A stretch of DNA of 49,937 nt from Rhodospirillales bacterium (GCA_021775105.1 JAJFIJ010000087.1:1-49937), one strand, 5' to 3'. Positions 7,542-15,995 are shown, counted from the first letter of the stretch. Notes: generated by a model not told the origin, from the letters alone. Translations and numbers: made by a program.

Positions 7542-8785
7542 GCGCCGAAGTCACGACTCTGAATAATGGCCTCAGGGTCATTTCAGACCATATGAGTACG
7601 GTTGAAACCGTATCCCTCGGGGCCTGGGTCGATGTCGGCACCCGAGACGAGTCGGCCGACATCAACGGCATCAGTCACGTTCTGGAACACATGGCATTCA
7701 AGGGAACGAAGCGCCGCTCAGCCTATCAGATCGCGGAGTCCATCGAAGCCGTCGGCGGTCACCTGAATGCCTATACGTCGCGCGAACACACCGCCTATTA
7801 CGCCAAGGTCCTGAAGGAAGATACCGGACTTGCCGTCGATATCATCAGCGATATCCTTCAGCATTCGACCATGCAACCTGACGAACTGGCCCGCGAACAG
7901 ACTGTCATTGTTCAGGAAATCCATCAGGCCCACGATACTCCTGACGACATCATCTTTGATCATTTTCAGGAAACCGCCTATCCCGACCAGGCGATGGGGC
8001 GTCCGGTACTGGGCACTGCCGAACGGGTTCACGCGATGAGTCGCGAAACCGTGCTGAATTATATGTATGAGCGCTATTCCGCATCGAACATGATCATCGC
8101 GGCGGCAGGTAATATCGATCATGACAAGCTGGTCGGCATGGCGATATCGTCGTTCGACGCCCTGCCCGGTGATCGTGATTTCAGCCGCGAAGAGGCCAGC
8201 TACAAGGGCGGCGCGTTCAGTGAAACCCGCAGCCTTGAGCAGGTCCATCTGGTGCTTGGTTTCGACGGCCTGTCTTATGTCGATCCGGATTTCTATGCTG
8301 CCTCCGTACTCTCGACACTGTTTGGCGGTGGTATGTCTTCCAGACTGTTTCAGGAAATTCGCGAAAAGCGCGGCCTTGTCTATTCAATCTATTCGTTCCT
8401 GTCGTGTTACACCGATGGCGGCATGTTCGGCGTATACGCAGGTACCGGTGCCGACGAAGCGCCTTCACTGATTCCATTGATCCGGGACGAAATGGAAAAA
8501 GTTATTACTGAGGTTACCGATGACGAAATCAACCGCGCACGTGCCCAGCTCAAAGCCAGCATTCTGATGTCGCTGGAAAGCACCTCGACCCGTTGCGAAC
8601 AGATGGCCCGCCAGTTGAGTTTGTTTGGTCGGGCTATCCCGACTGAAGAGACCGTCGAAAAGGTTGAAGCTGTCGACAACGCCGCCATCCGCCGCGTCGC
8701 CGCCCGCCTGTTTTCCGGGCCAGCCACCCAGGCAGTGATTGGCCCGGAAACAGACATCAGTACGTTTACCCGGCTGGCAAACTAA
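7538..8785 (+). CDS. M16 family zinc peptidase, mitochondrial-processing-peptidase-like
   Basis: Pitrilysin-family metalloprotease of 415 aa. The inverted zinc motif HxxEH is H47-VLE-H51 in SHVLEHMAFKGT, with the distal glutamate E127 in QTVIVQEIH, so the active half is intact. A second inactive M16 domain follows, with the flexible glycine loop LFGGGMSSRLFQEIREKRGL near residue 265, as in the beta subunit of mitochondrial MPP. It starts at a GTG that overlaps the thrC stop. The thrC–M16 pairing is common in alphaproteobacteria. The substrate is unknown. Confidence 0.92.
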   Translation: MSAEVTTLNNGLRVISDHMSTVETVSLGAWVDVGTRDESADINGISHVLEHMAFKGTKRRSAYQIAESIEAVGGHLNAYTSREHTAYYAKVLKEDTGLAVDIISDILQHSTMQPDELAREQTVIVQEIHQAHDTPDDIIFDHFQETAYPDQAMGRPVLGTAERVHAMSRETVLNYMYERYSASNMIIAAAGNIDHDKLVGMAISSFDALPGDRDFSREEASYKGGAFSETRSLEQVHLVLGFDGLSYVDPDFYAASVLSTLFGGGMSSRLFQEIREKRGLVYSIYSFLSCYTDGGMFGVYAGTGADEAPSLIPLIRDEMEKVITEVTDDEINRARAQLKASILMSLESTSTRCEQMARQLSLFGRAIPTEETVEKVEAVDNAAIRRVAARLFSGPATQAVIGPETDISTFTRLAN

Positions 8786-8808
8786 AACAGCTTATTAACC
8801 ACCAATTC

Positions 8809-9690
8809 TTACCGCTCTCTCCAAGGGTAGGCAGTAGCTTCACTGACGAAAGTTTCGGCGGCGAGTGATCGCCGGTGACCGGCAACAGTCACCAGGTCGA
8901 CCGAACGACAGATATCAGGTTCGATAATCGGACGACACCCAAGTTTGTCCAGAGTCACGGAATATTCCGGAACCATGCAAATTCCCATACCCTCAAGAAC
9001 CATGTTCTGGATCCAGTCTTCCCGCTCACTTCTGTAGGGCACGGTGAGCTCTATACCGTGTGCTTCAAGCAAGTCCAGAAAGGTGCTGCGGAACTCGCAG
9101 TTCAGTCGATCAAGATAACGCTCGCCGCTAAGTTCTTTCAGAGGTATGGCGTTTTTGTTCTGGAACGGGTGATCCGGTGGGAAAATGGCAACCATCCGTT
9201 CACGATAGAGAGGAACCGAGTCAAACCGTTCATGTAACGGCACCGGCAATCCCAGAAACGCGCAATCCAGATTTCCGGATAACAGACCTTCGGTCATGTT
9301 GGTTGGCGTCACATCATGCAGGGTCAACTCTATACCCGGGTGCATCAGTCGAAATTCGGACAAAAAGGGGACCATCCATTTGGACCCGATCGTGCACATG
9401 ATACCAACGTTTAACGGCGCTTTATCAAGGCTCAACAGATTACGCGCAGCGACCACGGCCTCCCGGCTGCTTTCATCAACCCGGATCAGGTGTTCGCGCA
9501 TGATGCGGCCAAGGTCCGTCAGATGTGTGCGATTGCGTTCACGCCGGAATAATGGTCCGCCCAGTTCTTCTTCGAGTTTTTTAACGGCCCGGGTGAGGGC
9601 GGGTTGCGAGATATTACAACGTTCCGCCGCCCGGGTGAAATTCAGTAACTCGCTTACGGCAAGAAAATACCTGATCTGATTGAATTCCAT
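8809..9690 (-). CDS. LysR family transcriptional regulator
   Basis: The 293-aa protein has the LysR winged helix-turn-helix in residues 1-60 (FNQIRYFLAVSELLNFTRAA, then SQPALTRAVKKLEEELG) followed by a two-lobed effector domain from about residue 90. It is transcribed away from the cytochrome P460 / DUF417 pair, and LysR proteins usually control the divergent neighbour. The 132-base gap is AT-rich and contains ATAA-N12-TTAT around 9744-9763, a loose dyad that may be its operator. The effector is unknown. Confidence 0.9.
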   Translation of the reverse strand: MEFNQIRYFLAVSELLNFTRAAERCNISQPALTRAVKKLEEELGGPLFRRERNRTHLTDLGRIMREHLIRVDESSREAVVAARNLLSLDKAPLNVGIMCTIGSKWMVPFLSEFRLMHPGIELTLHDVTPTNMTEGLLSGNLDCAFLGLPVPLHERFDSVPLYRERMVAIFPPDHPFQNKNAIPLKELSGERYLDRLNCEFRSTFLDLLEAHGIELTVPYRSEREDWIQNMVLEGMGICMVPEYSVTLDKLGCRPIIEPDICRSVDLVTVAGHRRSLAAETFVSEATAYPWRER

Positions 9691-9822
9691 GGGCGTATAA
9701 AGCTCTCAACTTCATCATAACCAAAAAGCATCGAAACGATAAAATAACGGCATTTTTAATTATAGCAAGTCTGTGGGCATAGTGCGGTTGAAGATTAATG
9801 ACCAATCAGAAAGGACCAACCC

Positions 9823-10413
9823 ATGTATTCGAATAATATTTACAAAGCGATTAAACGAGCACTCGTTTTTGCCTTTGGCATCGTTGTTGTGACCGCCATG
9901 ATAAGTGGAGCGCGCGCTGTCGAACGTGTTCCTGGCCCGCAATATGACAATCAGGGTCAGTTGAAAAGAACAGATGGCTGGCGTCAGTGGGTATTCATTG
10001 GCGCGCCGCTGACACCCAATGCGCTGAATGACGGCAAGGCGGCATTCCCCGAATTCCATAACGTCTATATCGAACCAAAAGCATTTGCCCAATACGTCAA
10101 GACCGGCGAATTTCCCAATGGCACAATGATTGCCAAAGAACTCTTGAGTGTGGGTGAAACCGTCGCCGTCAGCGGGAACGGTTATTTCCAGGGGGAGTTT
10201 CAGGGGCTTGAGTTCGCGGTCAAGGACACCGAACGGTTTCCCGATGAGCCGGGCGGCTGGACTTATTACAGTTTCGGACATGCCCTTCCCTACACAAATG
10301 TAGCCAAAGCATTTCCGACGGAAGCTTGCGCCGCCTGCCACCAAGCCGCTGCTGCAGAAGATATGGTCTTCATCCAGTATTACCCGATCCTTGGCGACGC
10401 CAAACCCAAATGA
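9823..10413 (+). CDS. Exported cytochrome P460 family c-type heme protein
   Basis: The 196-aa product has a signal peptide (residues 1-32: basic start, hydrophobic FAFGIVVVTAMI, ending GARA) and a P460 domain. The domain shows WVFIGAPLTPNALN, FHNVYIEPKAFAQYVKTGEFPNGT and a C-terminal heme site C169-AA-C172-H173 in EACAACHQAAAAEDMVFIQYYP. It would be periplasmic. Characterised relatives oxidise hydroxylamine or bind NO, but many P460-domain proteins have no known reaction. AAAGGA precedes the ATG. It is followed 35 bases later by a DUF417 membrane protein and lies divergent from a LysR gene, suggesting a regulated two-gene operon. Confidence 0.85.
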   Translation: MYSNNIYKAIKRALVFAFGIVVVTAMISGARAVERVPGPQYDNQGQLKRTDGWRQWVFIGAPLTPNALNDGKAAFPEFHNVYIEPKAFAQYVKTGEFPNGTMIAKELLSVGETVAVSGNGYFQGEFQGLEFAVKDTERFPDEPGGWTYYSFGHALPYTNVAKAFPTEACAACHQAAAAEDMVFIQYYPILGDAKPK

Positions 10414-10448
10414 ACGATCCGCAATCAACAATTCAGGAGAACTTGGAT

Positions 10449-10958
10449 ATGAACACACAATCCACAAATTTGAGCAATGAAGGTTACTACAAGGGTTCTG
10501 TAGGCCTGGACATTCAAGCCTGTTTCGAGACCTTCATAAGGCTGTCAATGATCGCCATTTTCCTGATCTTTGGCCTTCACAAGTTCAGCGCTTATGAAGC
10601 CAATGCCATTGCTGGACTGGCCTTGAATTCGCCCTTCCTTTCCGGGCTTCATGGCGTCCTTGGTGTGCAGGGGTTTTCCAATCTGATCGGCACCACAGAA
10701 ATTACAGCGGCGGTGCTGCTGGCTGCGGGGTTTTATTCGGCCCGGCTCGGAGTTATCGTCGGCTTACTGGCGGTTGGCACCTATCTGGTGACCCTGAGTT
10801 TTCTGTTCACCACCCCCGGCGTCACGGAAGCAAGCATGGGTGGCTTCCCTTACCTTTCGGTTATGCCGGGGCAGTTTCTGGTCAAGGACCTGGTGTTGTT
10901 AGCGGTATCATTCTGGCTGTTGGCAGCCAGCGTTCAGGCCCGACAAACCGAAACCTGA
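10449..10958 (+). CDS. DUF417 (YkgB/RclC-like) inner-membrane protein
   Basis: The 169-aa protein has four hydrophobic helices and the family's landmarks: IFLIFGLHKFSAYEANAI, SPFLSGLHGVLGVQGFSNLIG, and LSFLFTTPGV. RclC of E. coli belongs to this family and acts in hypochlorite resistance, but most members are uncharacterised. The frame also offers an ATG at 10410 overlapping the P460 stop. I chose 10449 because AGGAGA lies eight bases before it. Pairing with a periplasmic heme protein suggests a role in handling an oxidant or reactive small molecule; that is inference. Confidence 0.82.
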   Translation: MNTQSTNLSNEGYYKGSVGLDIQACFETFIRLSMIAIFLIFGLHKFSAYEANAIAGLALNSPFLSGLHGVLGVQGFSNLIGTTEITAAVLLAAGFYSARLGVIVGLLAVGTYLVTLSFLFTTPGVTEASMGGFPYLSVMPGQFLVKDLVLLAVSFWLLAASVQARQTET

Positions 10959-10985
10959 CACCCGCTTTATGATTATCGGTGCCCG

Positions 10986-11249
10986 TTGAGCGAAGCTTTT
11001 AACAGAACCGACCAGCGGGCTCCGCGAACCATGAGATTATTCGGCACCATGGGCACACCGGAAATGGCGTTCATCGAGCAGACTGGAACAATCCGGTTTC
11101 AGGAGTTTGGCGGGTTTGATGTTGAGCGCGCCGAACGATTGCTTCGCCAACTGCCTGGGCCGCTATCTGTTACCAACTGGAGGAGTCTTCTTTGCATCAA
11201 AATCCGGCGAAGTCTGTGGATGGCAAATCTTGTCTTTGATACGATTTGA
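10986..11249 (+). other. Uncertain 72-87 aa ORF in a 306-base gap; nothing else recognised
   Basis: The stretch 10959-11264 between the DUF417 gene and the GlxA-type regulator holds no recognised gene. One open frame begins at a TTG (10986) or, in frame, at ATG 11031 and would encode a protein starting MRLFGTMGTPEMAFIEQTG. It has no known domain, no clear ribosome site and an unusual basic, tryptophan-rich C-terminal part. It may be a remnant, a leader region, or chance. I see no terminator here. Confidence 0.2.
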
Positions 11250-11264
11250 ACTATCGTTCCGGAT

Positions 11265-12254
11265 ATGAGCCAGATGACCAAGACAGGGACGCCGGGATCA
11301 GATGATAAACCCGTCAGGGATATCGGATTTCTGCTTGTGCCCGATTTTTCGCCTGTGTGTTTTTTCAGTGCCGTCGAGGTGCTGCGAACGGCCAACAGGT
11401 TTCTTGAGAAGCCTTATTTCGGGTGGAAACTGTTCTCGCAGGACGGAGAAGCCGTATTGACCTCAGCCGGCGTTGCCATCGCCGTCGATGGCCCGGTATC
11501 GACGGATAGCGAGCTTGATATCCTGTTCGTTTGCGCCGGATTCCACCCCGAACACTATTGCGGCAACAAGATATTGGCATGGATCAGGGATCTCGACCGC
11601 CACGGCACCAGTTTGGGCGCGATCAGCACCGGCACTTATATTCTGGCCCGCGCCGGCATCATTGGCGAGCGGCGCTGCACCATTCACAGTGAGAATTTTG
11701 CCAGTTTGCAGGAAGATTTTTTCGACCTCACCATTACCAGCGGCATTTTCGAAATCGACCGTAATCTTTACACCTGCGCAGGTGGCACGTCAGCGATCGA
11801 CCTGTTCGTCCATCTGGTTTCCGCCGACCACGGCGAAGAAATTGCGGCCTCTATTGCTCACCAGTTCCAGCACGACCGGATACGCAATTCGACGGATCAT
11901 CAAAGCAGATCCATGCGGTTAGGCCTCCGGGTGAAATCTGAAAAGGTCGCCCAGGCCATCGACATCATGGAGCAGAATATCGAGCAGCCGCTGACCTCCG
12001 AGGAAATTGCCGCGCTAAGCGGCATTACACCCCGTCAATTGCAACGATTATTCAAAAACTACACCGGCCGTTCACCACTGGATTTCTATCTGAACCTCAG
12101 ACTGAACCACGGCCGGTTGTTGTTACTGCAAACGTCATTGCCGATCATCGACGTTGCCGTCGCGTCCGGTTTCGTTGCGCACTCCCATTTCACAAAATGT
12201 TACCGTGATGAATTCGGCTATCCGCCGCGCCTTGAGCGTAAAAAAGCCCTATAA
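11265..12254 (+). CDS. GlxA-type AraC family transcriptional regulator
   Basis: The 329-aa protein combines an N-terminal DJ-1/PfpI-like domain (about residues 10-180; IGFLLVPDFSPVCFFSAVEVLRTA at its start) with a C-terminal AraC double helix-turn-helix (about 225-325; LTSEEIAALSGITPRQLQRLF and VAVASGFVAHSHFTKCYRDEFG). The DJ-1 nucleophile elbow reads GAISTGTYILARAG, with no cysteine, as usual for this regulator group, so the domain likely senses a ligand rather than acting as an enzyme. Relatives control choline, carnitine or arginine use. Its target is not evident, and the nearest operon is the P460/DUF417 pair upstream. Confidence 0.88.
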   Translation: MSQMTKTGTPGSDDKPVRDIGFLLVPDFSPVCFFSAVEVLRTANRFLEKPYFGWKLFSQDGEAVLTSAGVAIAVDGPVSTDSELDILFVCAGFHPEHYCGNKILAWIRDLDRHGTSLGAISTGTYILARAGIIGERRCTIHSENFASLQEDFFDLTITSGIFEIDRNLYTCAGGTSAIDLFVHLVSADHGEEIAASIAHQFQHDRIRNSTDHQSRSMRLGLRVKSEKVAQAIDIMEQNIEQPLTSEEIAALSGITPRQLQRLFKNYTGRSPLDFYLNLRLNHGRLLLLQTSLPIIDVAVASGFVAHSHFTKCYRDEFGYPPRLERKKAL

Positions 12255-12282
12255 ACTGCCAGTCTTCGGACGAACCAATACC

Positions 12283-12328
12283 GTTAGAGCGGTTTCGGCG
12301 ATTTTTGAATCGCCGAAAACGCCCTAAC
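12283..12328. repeat. REP-like intergenic palindrome
   Basis: A long imperfect inverted repeat: an outer GTTAG...CTAAC pair and an inner perfect 11-base stem, TTTCGGCGATT and AATCGCCGAAA, around a TTTG loop, with three mismatches between. About 55 bases on, GGTTTTGCTCTAG (12378-12390) roughly inverts the TTAGAGCGGTTT at its start, so the repeat could be one end of an element covering about 12283-12390. It lies between convergent genes, so it may also act as a terminator, though no long T-run follows. Copies elsewhere in the genome are expected but cannot be checked here. Confidence 0.55.
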
Positions 12329-12456
12329 TCATTGATATTGCCGCAAATCCACGTTCGCAAATGAACCCATTTACTCCGGTTTTGCTCTAGATTGTAAGGC
12401 CGTTGGGCTACTGCCGGAACACCCTCGTCTCTGCCATCACGGAACACATATCTATT

Positions 12457-13512
12457 TCATTTCGTCCGGAACAGAATATGCACAGGACGATGGTCAGAGA
12501 CTTCCAGACAAGCTTTTTTATAGCGCCCCTTTGATACAGGTATTTTTGCGTACGGGTTTTGATCCTCAAAGACGATGACTTCTGCATTACCTGAGGGATT
12601 GACGACAAATTTTTCGGTATTGCTTCTCTGGAAACATATCGTGTCGTAAAGGCTTATATCCCTGATTGTCGTTTTTTGCGGAGGATTGGTGAAACAACGC
12701 AAATCACTGATTGCGGCAAGTGGTTTGAACCGCTTGTGGTCTGGCGGATCATTGAAATCACCCAATACAATCAGGTCTTTGTCCCCGCCGTCATCCAGCA
12801 ATTCCGTATATACCGCCGCCAACTGACGAAATTCCACGCCGCGCTGAAGTGATTCCTTTTTTTTGTAGATCGTGTGAATGGTCAGCAGCCTGAAATCGAA
12901 TTTGCCCGCACGAAAAGACCCGAGGAATGGTTCACGCAAAAAGGGTTTAACATTTTTTCCACGCATTTTACCTTCAAGTTGTGCGATTTTTCCTGCGTAA
13001 CTGTCGTTAGGTGTGGGCGGCGATTTCCGCCACACATTGTCGATCAGCCGCGCAGCCCCCTCCGGCTTGACGCGCAGCGTTCGGTAAAGATAGGCATAGC
13101 GTTCCTTAACGCCATTACCGACGGGGCCACTTGCAACAAAATCCCAATCTACCCCGGTTTTCCGTTCCAGAACCGTAATTGTCCGGGTCAAGACCTCGGT
13201 ATCACGCAATTCCTGAATTGCCACAAGGTCAAACATCCGAAGTACGTTTGCAATGGCGGCAACTTCGTCAGCATCCCGGCTGCCCTTGGAAAAGATTCGG
13301 ATGTTAAAGGTCGCCAGACGCAAATAACCGGTTTCAGCGATCGAGGCATCGTCGGGAGGCACGACGGACGGATCAGCGCAATCCCGGCCGACACATGTCC
13401 GGGTATCATTAATCTTCATGGAGCAGGCGGCGGCAGGTGCTGCTATCAATCCGCCAGTTGTCAGAAACACCACGCCAATTTGACACAATTTTTGAAAAAA
13501 TCGCTGCATCAT
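12457..13512 (-). CDS. Exported endonuclease/exonuclease/phosphatase-family protein
   Basis: The 351-aa protein has an N-terminal signal sequence (hydrophobic VVFLTTGGLIAAPAAA, then C30) and an EEP fold. Conserved metal and catalytic elements are visible in order: LATFNIRIF, AIQELRD, AYLYR, TIHTIYKK, VLGDFNDPPDH and a final SDHRPVHI. The set is complete, so the enzyme is probably active on a phosphodiester such as nucleic acid or a phospholipid head group. The cysteine after the signal could be lipidated but the lipobox is weak. Its ATG overlaps the stop of the upstream membrane-protein gene by four bases, so the two are translated together. Confidence 0.8.
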   Translation of the reverse strand: MMQRFFQKLCQIGVVFLTTGGLIAAPAAACSMKINDTRTCVGRDCADPSVVPPDDASIAETGYLRLATFNIRIFSKGSRDADEVAAIANVLRMFDLVAIQELRDTEVLTRTITVLERKTGVDWDFVASGPVGNGVKERYAYLYRTLRVKPEGAARLIDNVWRKSPPTPNDSYAGKIAQLEGKMRGKNVKPFLREPFLGSFRAGKFDFRLLTIHTIYKKKESLQRGVEFRQLAAVYTELLDDGGDKDLIVLGDFNDPPDHKRFKPLAAISDLRCFTNPPQKTTIRDISLYDTICFQRSNTEKFVVNPSGNAEVIVFEDQNPYAKIPVSKGRYKKACLEVSDHRPVHILFRTK

Positions 13513-14477
13513 TCACTCCCGATTCGATTTTTGAGAGCTCCCAGCATTTCCAATATCTGCTTGCGTTCGTCCGGGTCTTTGGCTGACCCAAGGCGATCCA
13601 TCAGGGATTTTGTAAGGTCTGAAAGGACAGAAGCAGGCATAGCCCTGTTCGTTGTTTCCAACAGGCCTCGCCGCGCTGTGCGCATGGAAGAAATATCCAC
13701 ACGTGGCAACAGCGCTTCGAGAAGCCTCTCAACGAGGCGATACAGGAACTCGGTGCTATAACCCGCAAGGAACCCGACAACCCCTTTGGACAGTTCGATC
13801 ACGACTGTGTCCGTTGAGACAGATGCCGCCAAAAGAGCCGCAGCACCACCGGATACGATTCCAAGTAACAGACGGGCGTAATATTCAGGTATGCGGTACA
13901 CATCAAAACTGCGGGCGGTTATGAAGTGTTTTGCGGTTCGCAGCAGGTACGCCAATGCGCCGAGTGCGCCATAAATAAACGGCTCCAGACGTTCCAGTGA
14001 AAGAAGGGCCAGATACCATCCAAAGCTATAGCTATCTTCGGCATCAGCGGTCGGCCAGAATGCCGATGAATAGTCCAGGATGACCTCTGTCGCAATTACC
14101 GCAAAAACCGTAATCCCGGCAATCCAGTATAATTTTTTCGAGAATTTCCGCGCAAGCGAGCGTCCGGTATCATTGGAGTCCGTATGCCGCAGGGTATTCA
14201 CACTGACCGGCATCGTAATGCGGCTCAATGCGCCCAGCGCCTCATCCAGGCGAACAATATCCTGCGGACCGAGATCATCGCCCAGATAAATTTGGTGTTC
14301 GGAATGCGCAATGGCATCAAGGATCGTCTCCGGAATGCTGACCGGTTTGGCCTCATTCTCGGTATCCATATGAGGCATTTCTTTCAATGCCCAATCCAAA
14401 AGCAATCGGGCATCTGCTGCATTTGCCGCATATTGTTGCTTGCGTTCTACCTGTCGGATTTCATCTGGTTCAGCCAT
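13509..14477 (-). CDS. Membrane protein of unknown function, four predicted helices
   Basis: The product is 322 aa. A soluble, charged N-terminal part of about 110 residues is followed by a helix near 116-135, a second at about 153-180 (YLALLSLERLEPFIYGALGALAYLL), a third near 201-220 (ARLLLGIVSGGAAALLAAS) and a fourth near 230-250 (SKGVVGFLAGYSTEF). A cytoplasmic-looking C-terminal tail follows. The ARLLLG...GFLAGYS pattern recurs in unnamed bacterial membrane proteins, but I cannot name a function. The ATG at 14477 has GGGGAGA about nine bases upstream and is preferred over an earlier TTG. It is the first gene of a two-gene operon with the exported EEP-fold protein. Confidence 0.65.
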   Translation of the reverse strand: MAEPDEIRQVERKQQYAANAADARLLLDWALKEMPHMDTENEAKPVSIPETILDAIAHSEHQIYLGDDLGPQDIVRLDEALGALSRITMPVSVNTLRHTDSNDTGRSLARKFSKKLYWIAGITVFAVIATEVILDYSSAFWPTADAEDSYSFGWYLALLSLERLEPFIYGALGALAYLLRTAKHFITARSFDVYRIPEYYARLLLGIVSGGAAALLAASVSTDTVVIELSKGVVGFLAGYSTEFLYRLVERLLEALLPRVDISSMRTARRGLLETTNRAMPASVLSDLTKSLMDRLGSAKDPDERKQILEMLGALKNRIGSE

Positions 14478-14593
14478 GACAGATTTTCTCCCCAAAGAAA
14501 GTGCTCTGAAGTCGCCAACGTCGAGGTATACTTTATAAAGTAATTTGAACTGATAAACTATGTATAATTGAGTGCATGGTTATGTCTGGAAAT

Positions 14594-14862
14594 TCAACTT
14601 GCTGCTGCCCCGTTCGCCATTTCAGCGACCCGCTGCTCGATAAATCCTATCACGGCGTTATCTGTATTCAGGCCAATGGTGGCGTCGGCTTTTCGTTTGA
14701 GGTCGGCGGTGGCGACAGCGCAGGCTTCATCGGCGTGGCGATGGTAAAGTGAATACCCTGGCCAATCAGCCCGTTCAATTTTTCAACTGCACGGGTTTCG
14801 ATAGCTGAATCGTTGTTCAGCAGCGTGCCATCAAGGTCGGATATGAACAAAACCATAAACAT
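14594..14862 (-). pseudogene. HAD-IIB (Cof-type) phosphatase remnant with internal deletion and frameshift
   Basis: From ATG at 14862 the frame encodes a typical HAD start (VLFISDLDGTLLNNDS, then VEKLNGLIGQGIHFTIAT). Around 14731-14740 the homology jumps to another frame and resumes as HADEACAVATADLKRKADA, running to TGA at 14594-14596. That second part resembles the C-terminal end of Cof-type phosphatases, where ADEAYAVANA-like sequence precedes the last helix. About 180 residues in the middle, with the cap domain and the catalytic lysine and aspartates, are missing. It is therefore a broken gene of about 270 bases instead of about 800. The C-terminal assignment is by pattern only. Confidence 0.65.
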
Positions 14863-14904
14863 ACTTCCTGCATCCGGATAATAACCCCGGGAGTATTCAG
14901 GCCA

Positions 14905-15201
14905 TCATTCAGTTGGTGCGTTGCCGTCGAGATACTTTTCAATAAGATAATAGATCTGCTCGGCGTGCTCTTCGCTGGTGAAAACCAGATTGCTTTTTTC
15001 GCCGTAGATATTGAGCACGTAGCCGCGCGCTTCCGCGATTTTTTCGAGCGCTGCCATAAACGGAATCAGGATGTTGTCATTGAGCGCATCAGCCGACTGA
15101 TGATGTTCCATTTCCTCAGCCAGAAACCGCATCAGGTCATCAGGTGAGCGCGTACCGGGGCCAGAGTGACGACCGGAGTCGCGAGATTTCTTGCGTGCCA
15201 T
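14905..15201 (-). CDS. Small conserved-looking hypothetical protein (98 aa)
   Basis: A soluble 98-aa product with a basic N-terminus (MARKKSRDSGRHSG) followed by a helical segment (DDLMRFLAEEMEHHQSADAL) and a mixed C-terminal domain with GYVLNIYGEKSNLVFTSEEHAEQIYYLIEKYL. No signal peptide or membrane segment is visible. It begins 40 bases after the algH stop on the same strand and may share its transcript. Even codon use and a compact fold-like pattern favour a real gene. I do not recognise a family. Confidence 0.6.
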   Translation of the reverse strand: MARKKSRDSGRHSGPGTRSPDDLMRFLAEEMEHHQSADALNDNILIPFMAALEKIAEARGYVLNIYGEKSNLVFTSEEHAEQIYYLIEKYLDGNAPTE

Positions 15202-15240
15202 ATATTTGATCCGTTCAAGGGTATATTGGGAGTGGCGAAC

Positions 15241-15819
15241 TTAAGCGTGGCCGGCTTCGTCTGAAAGCATTCTCGGGTCGATGCCGATTTTTTCCATGGC
15301 GCGCTGCCATTTGGCGTCAAGATCGCCCTCAAACAGCAACTTGCTGTCGGCTTCTACGTGCAGCCAGCCGTTTTCCTTGATTTCCGTATCAAGTTGACCC
15401 GGCCCCCAACCGGCATACCCCAATGCCAACAGACATTTCCGGGGCCCTTCGCCGGTGGCAATGGCGCGCAGGATATCGATGGTCGCGGTCAGGCCAACCT
15501 CTTCATTGACCAGCATCGTCGCTTCCTGAAGATAGTCGGCGGAGTGCAGAACAAACCCGCGCGCGGCCTCGACCGGGCCACCGGCAAGAACCCTGATCTG
15601 GTCTTTGGCATTTGGCGGATCAATTTCAAGCTGTTCGAGAAGGTCGGGGAAGGTCAATTCTTCCATTTCACGGTTAACCACAAGGCCCATGGCGCCTTCA
15701 TCATTGTGGGCACACAAGTATATAACGGTTTTGGAAAACCGCGGGTCGGGCATGCCCGGCATGGCAATCAGCATCTGCCCGGAAAGATATTCAGCCTTGT
15801 TCGCAATCTCAGTCATCAT
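15241..15819 (-). CDS. YqgE/AlgH family protein (DUF179)
   Basis: The 192-aa protein matches the family throughout: YLSGQMLIAMPGMPDPRFSKTVIYLCAHNDEGAMGLVVN at residues 12-50, VLAGGPVEAARGFVLHS near 78, and LLALGYAGWGPGQLDTEIKENGW near 130. Members are small cytoplasmic proteins of about 185-200 aa. They have been linked to alginate regulation in Pseudomonas, but the biochemical role is unknown. GAGGA lies just before two adjacent ATG codons at 15819 and 15816, either of which may be the start. Confidence 0.9.
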   Translation of the reverse strand: MMTEIANKAEYLSGQMLIAMPGMPDPRFSKTVIYLCAHNDEGAMGLVVNREMEELTFPDLLEQLEIDPPNAKDQIRVLAGGPVEAARGFVLHSADYLQEATMLVNEEVGLTATIDILRAIATGEGPRKCLLALGYAGWGPGQLDTEIKENGWLHVEADSKLLFEGDLDAKWQRAMEKIGIDPRMLSDEAGHA

Positions 15820-15995
15820 ATCCTCTAGATAAGCACGTCCATGAGCCGAGGCAACGATTCGCCGTCATTATGACACAGCTTGGTAAAATGAAAAAGTGCA
15901 GAACCGCGCGGATCCGGGCCTCACCGCTTTTCAACAGTTCGTGAAGTTCACCTTGGTGCGTGAGTTCTCCGAACAAGAAGGGTATAAACCAGCCT

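Noticed and set aside
11265-12254. DJ-1/PfpI-type protease or glyoxalase activity in the GlxA-like regulator
   Set aside because: The nucleophile elbow has no cysteine (GAISTGTY) and the C-terminal AraC domain is complete, so it is a regulator.
15377-15392. TTGAT...ATCAA pattern resembling an FNR site
   Set aside because: The spacer is six bases rather than four and it lies inside the AlgH/YqgE coding sequence.
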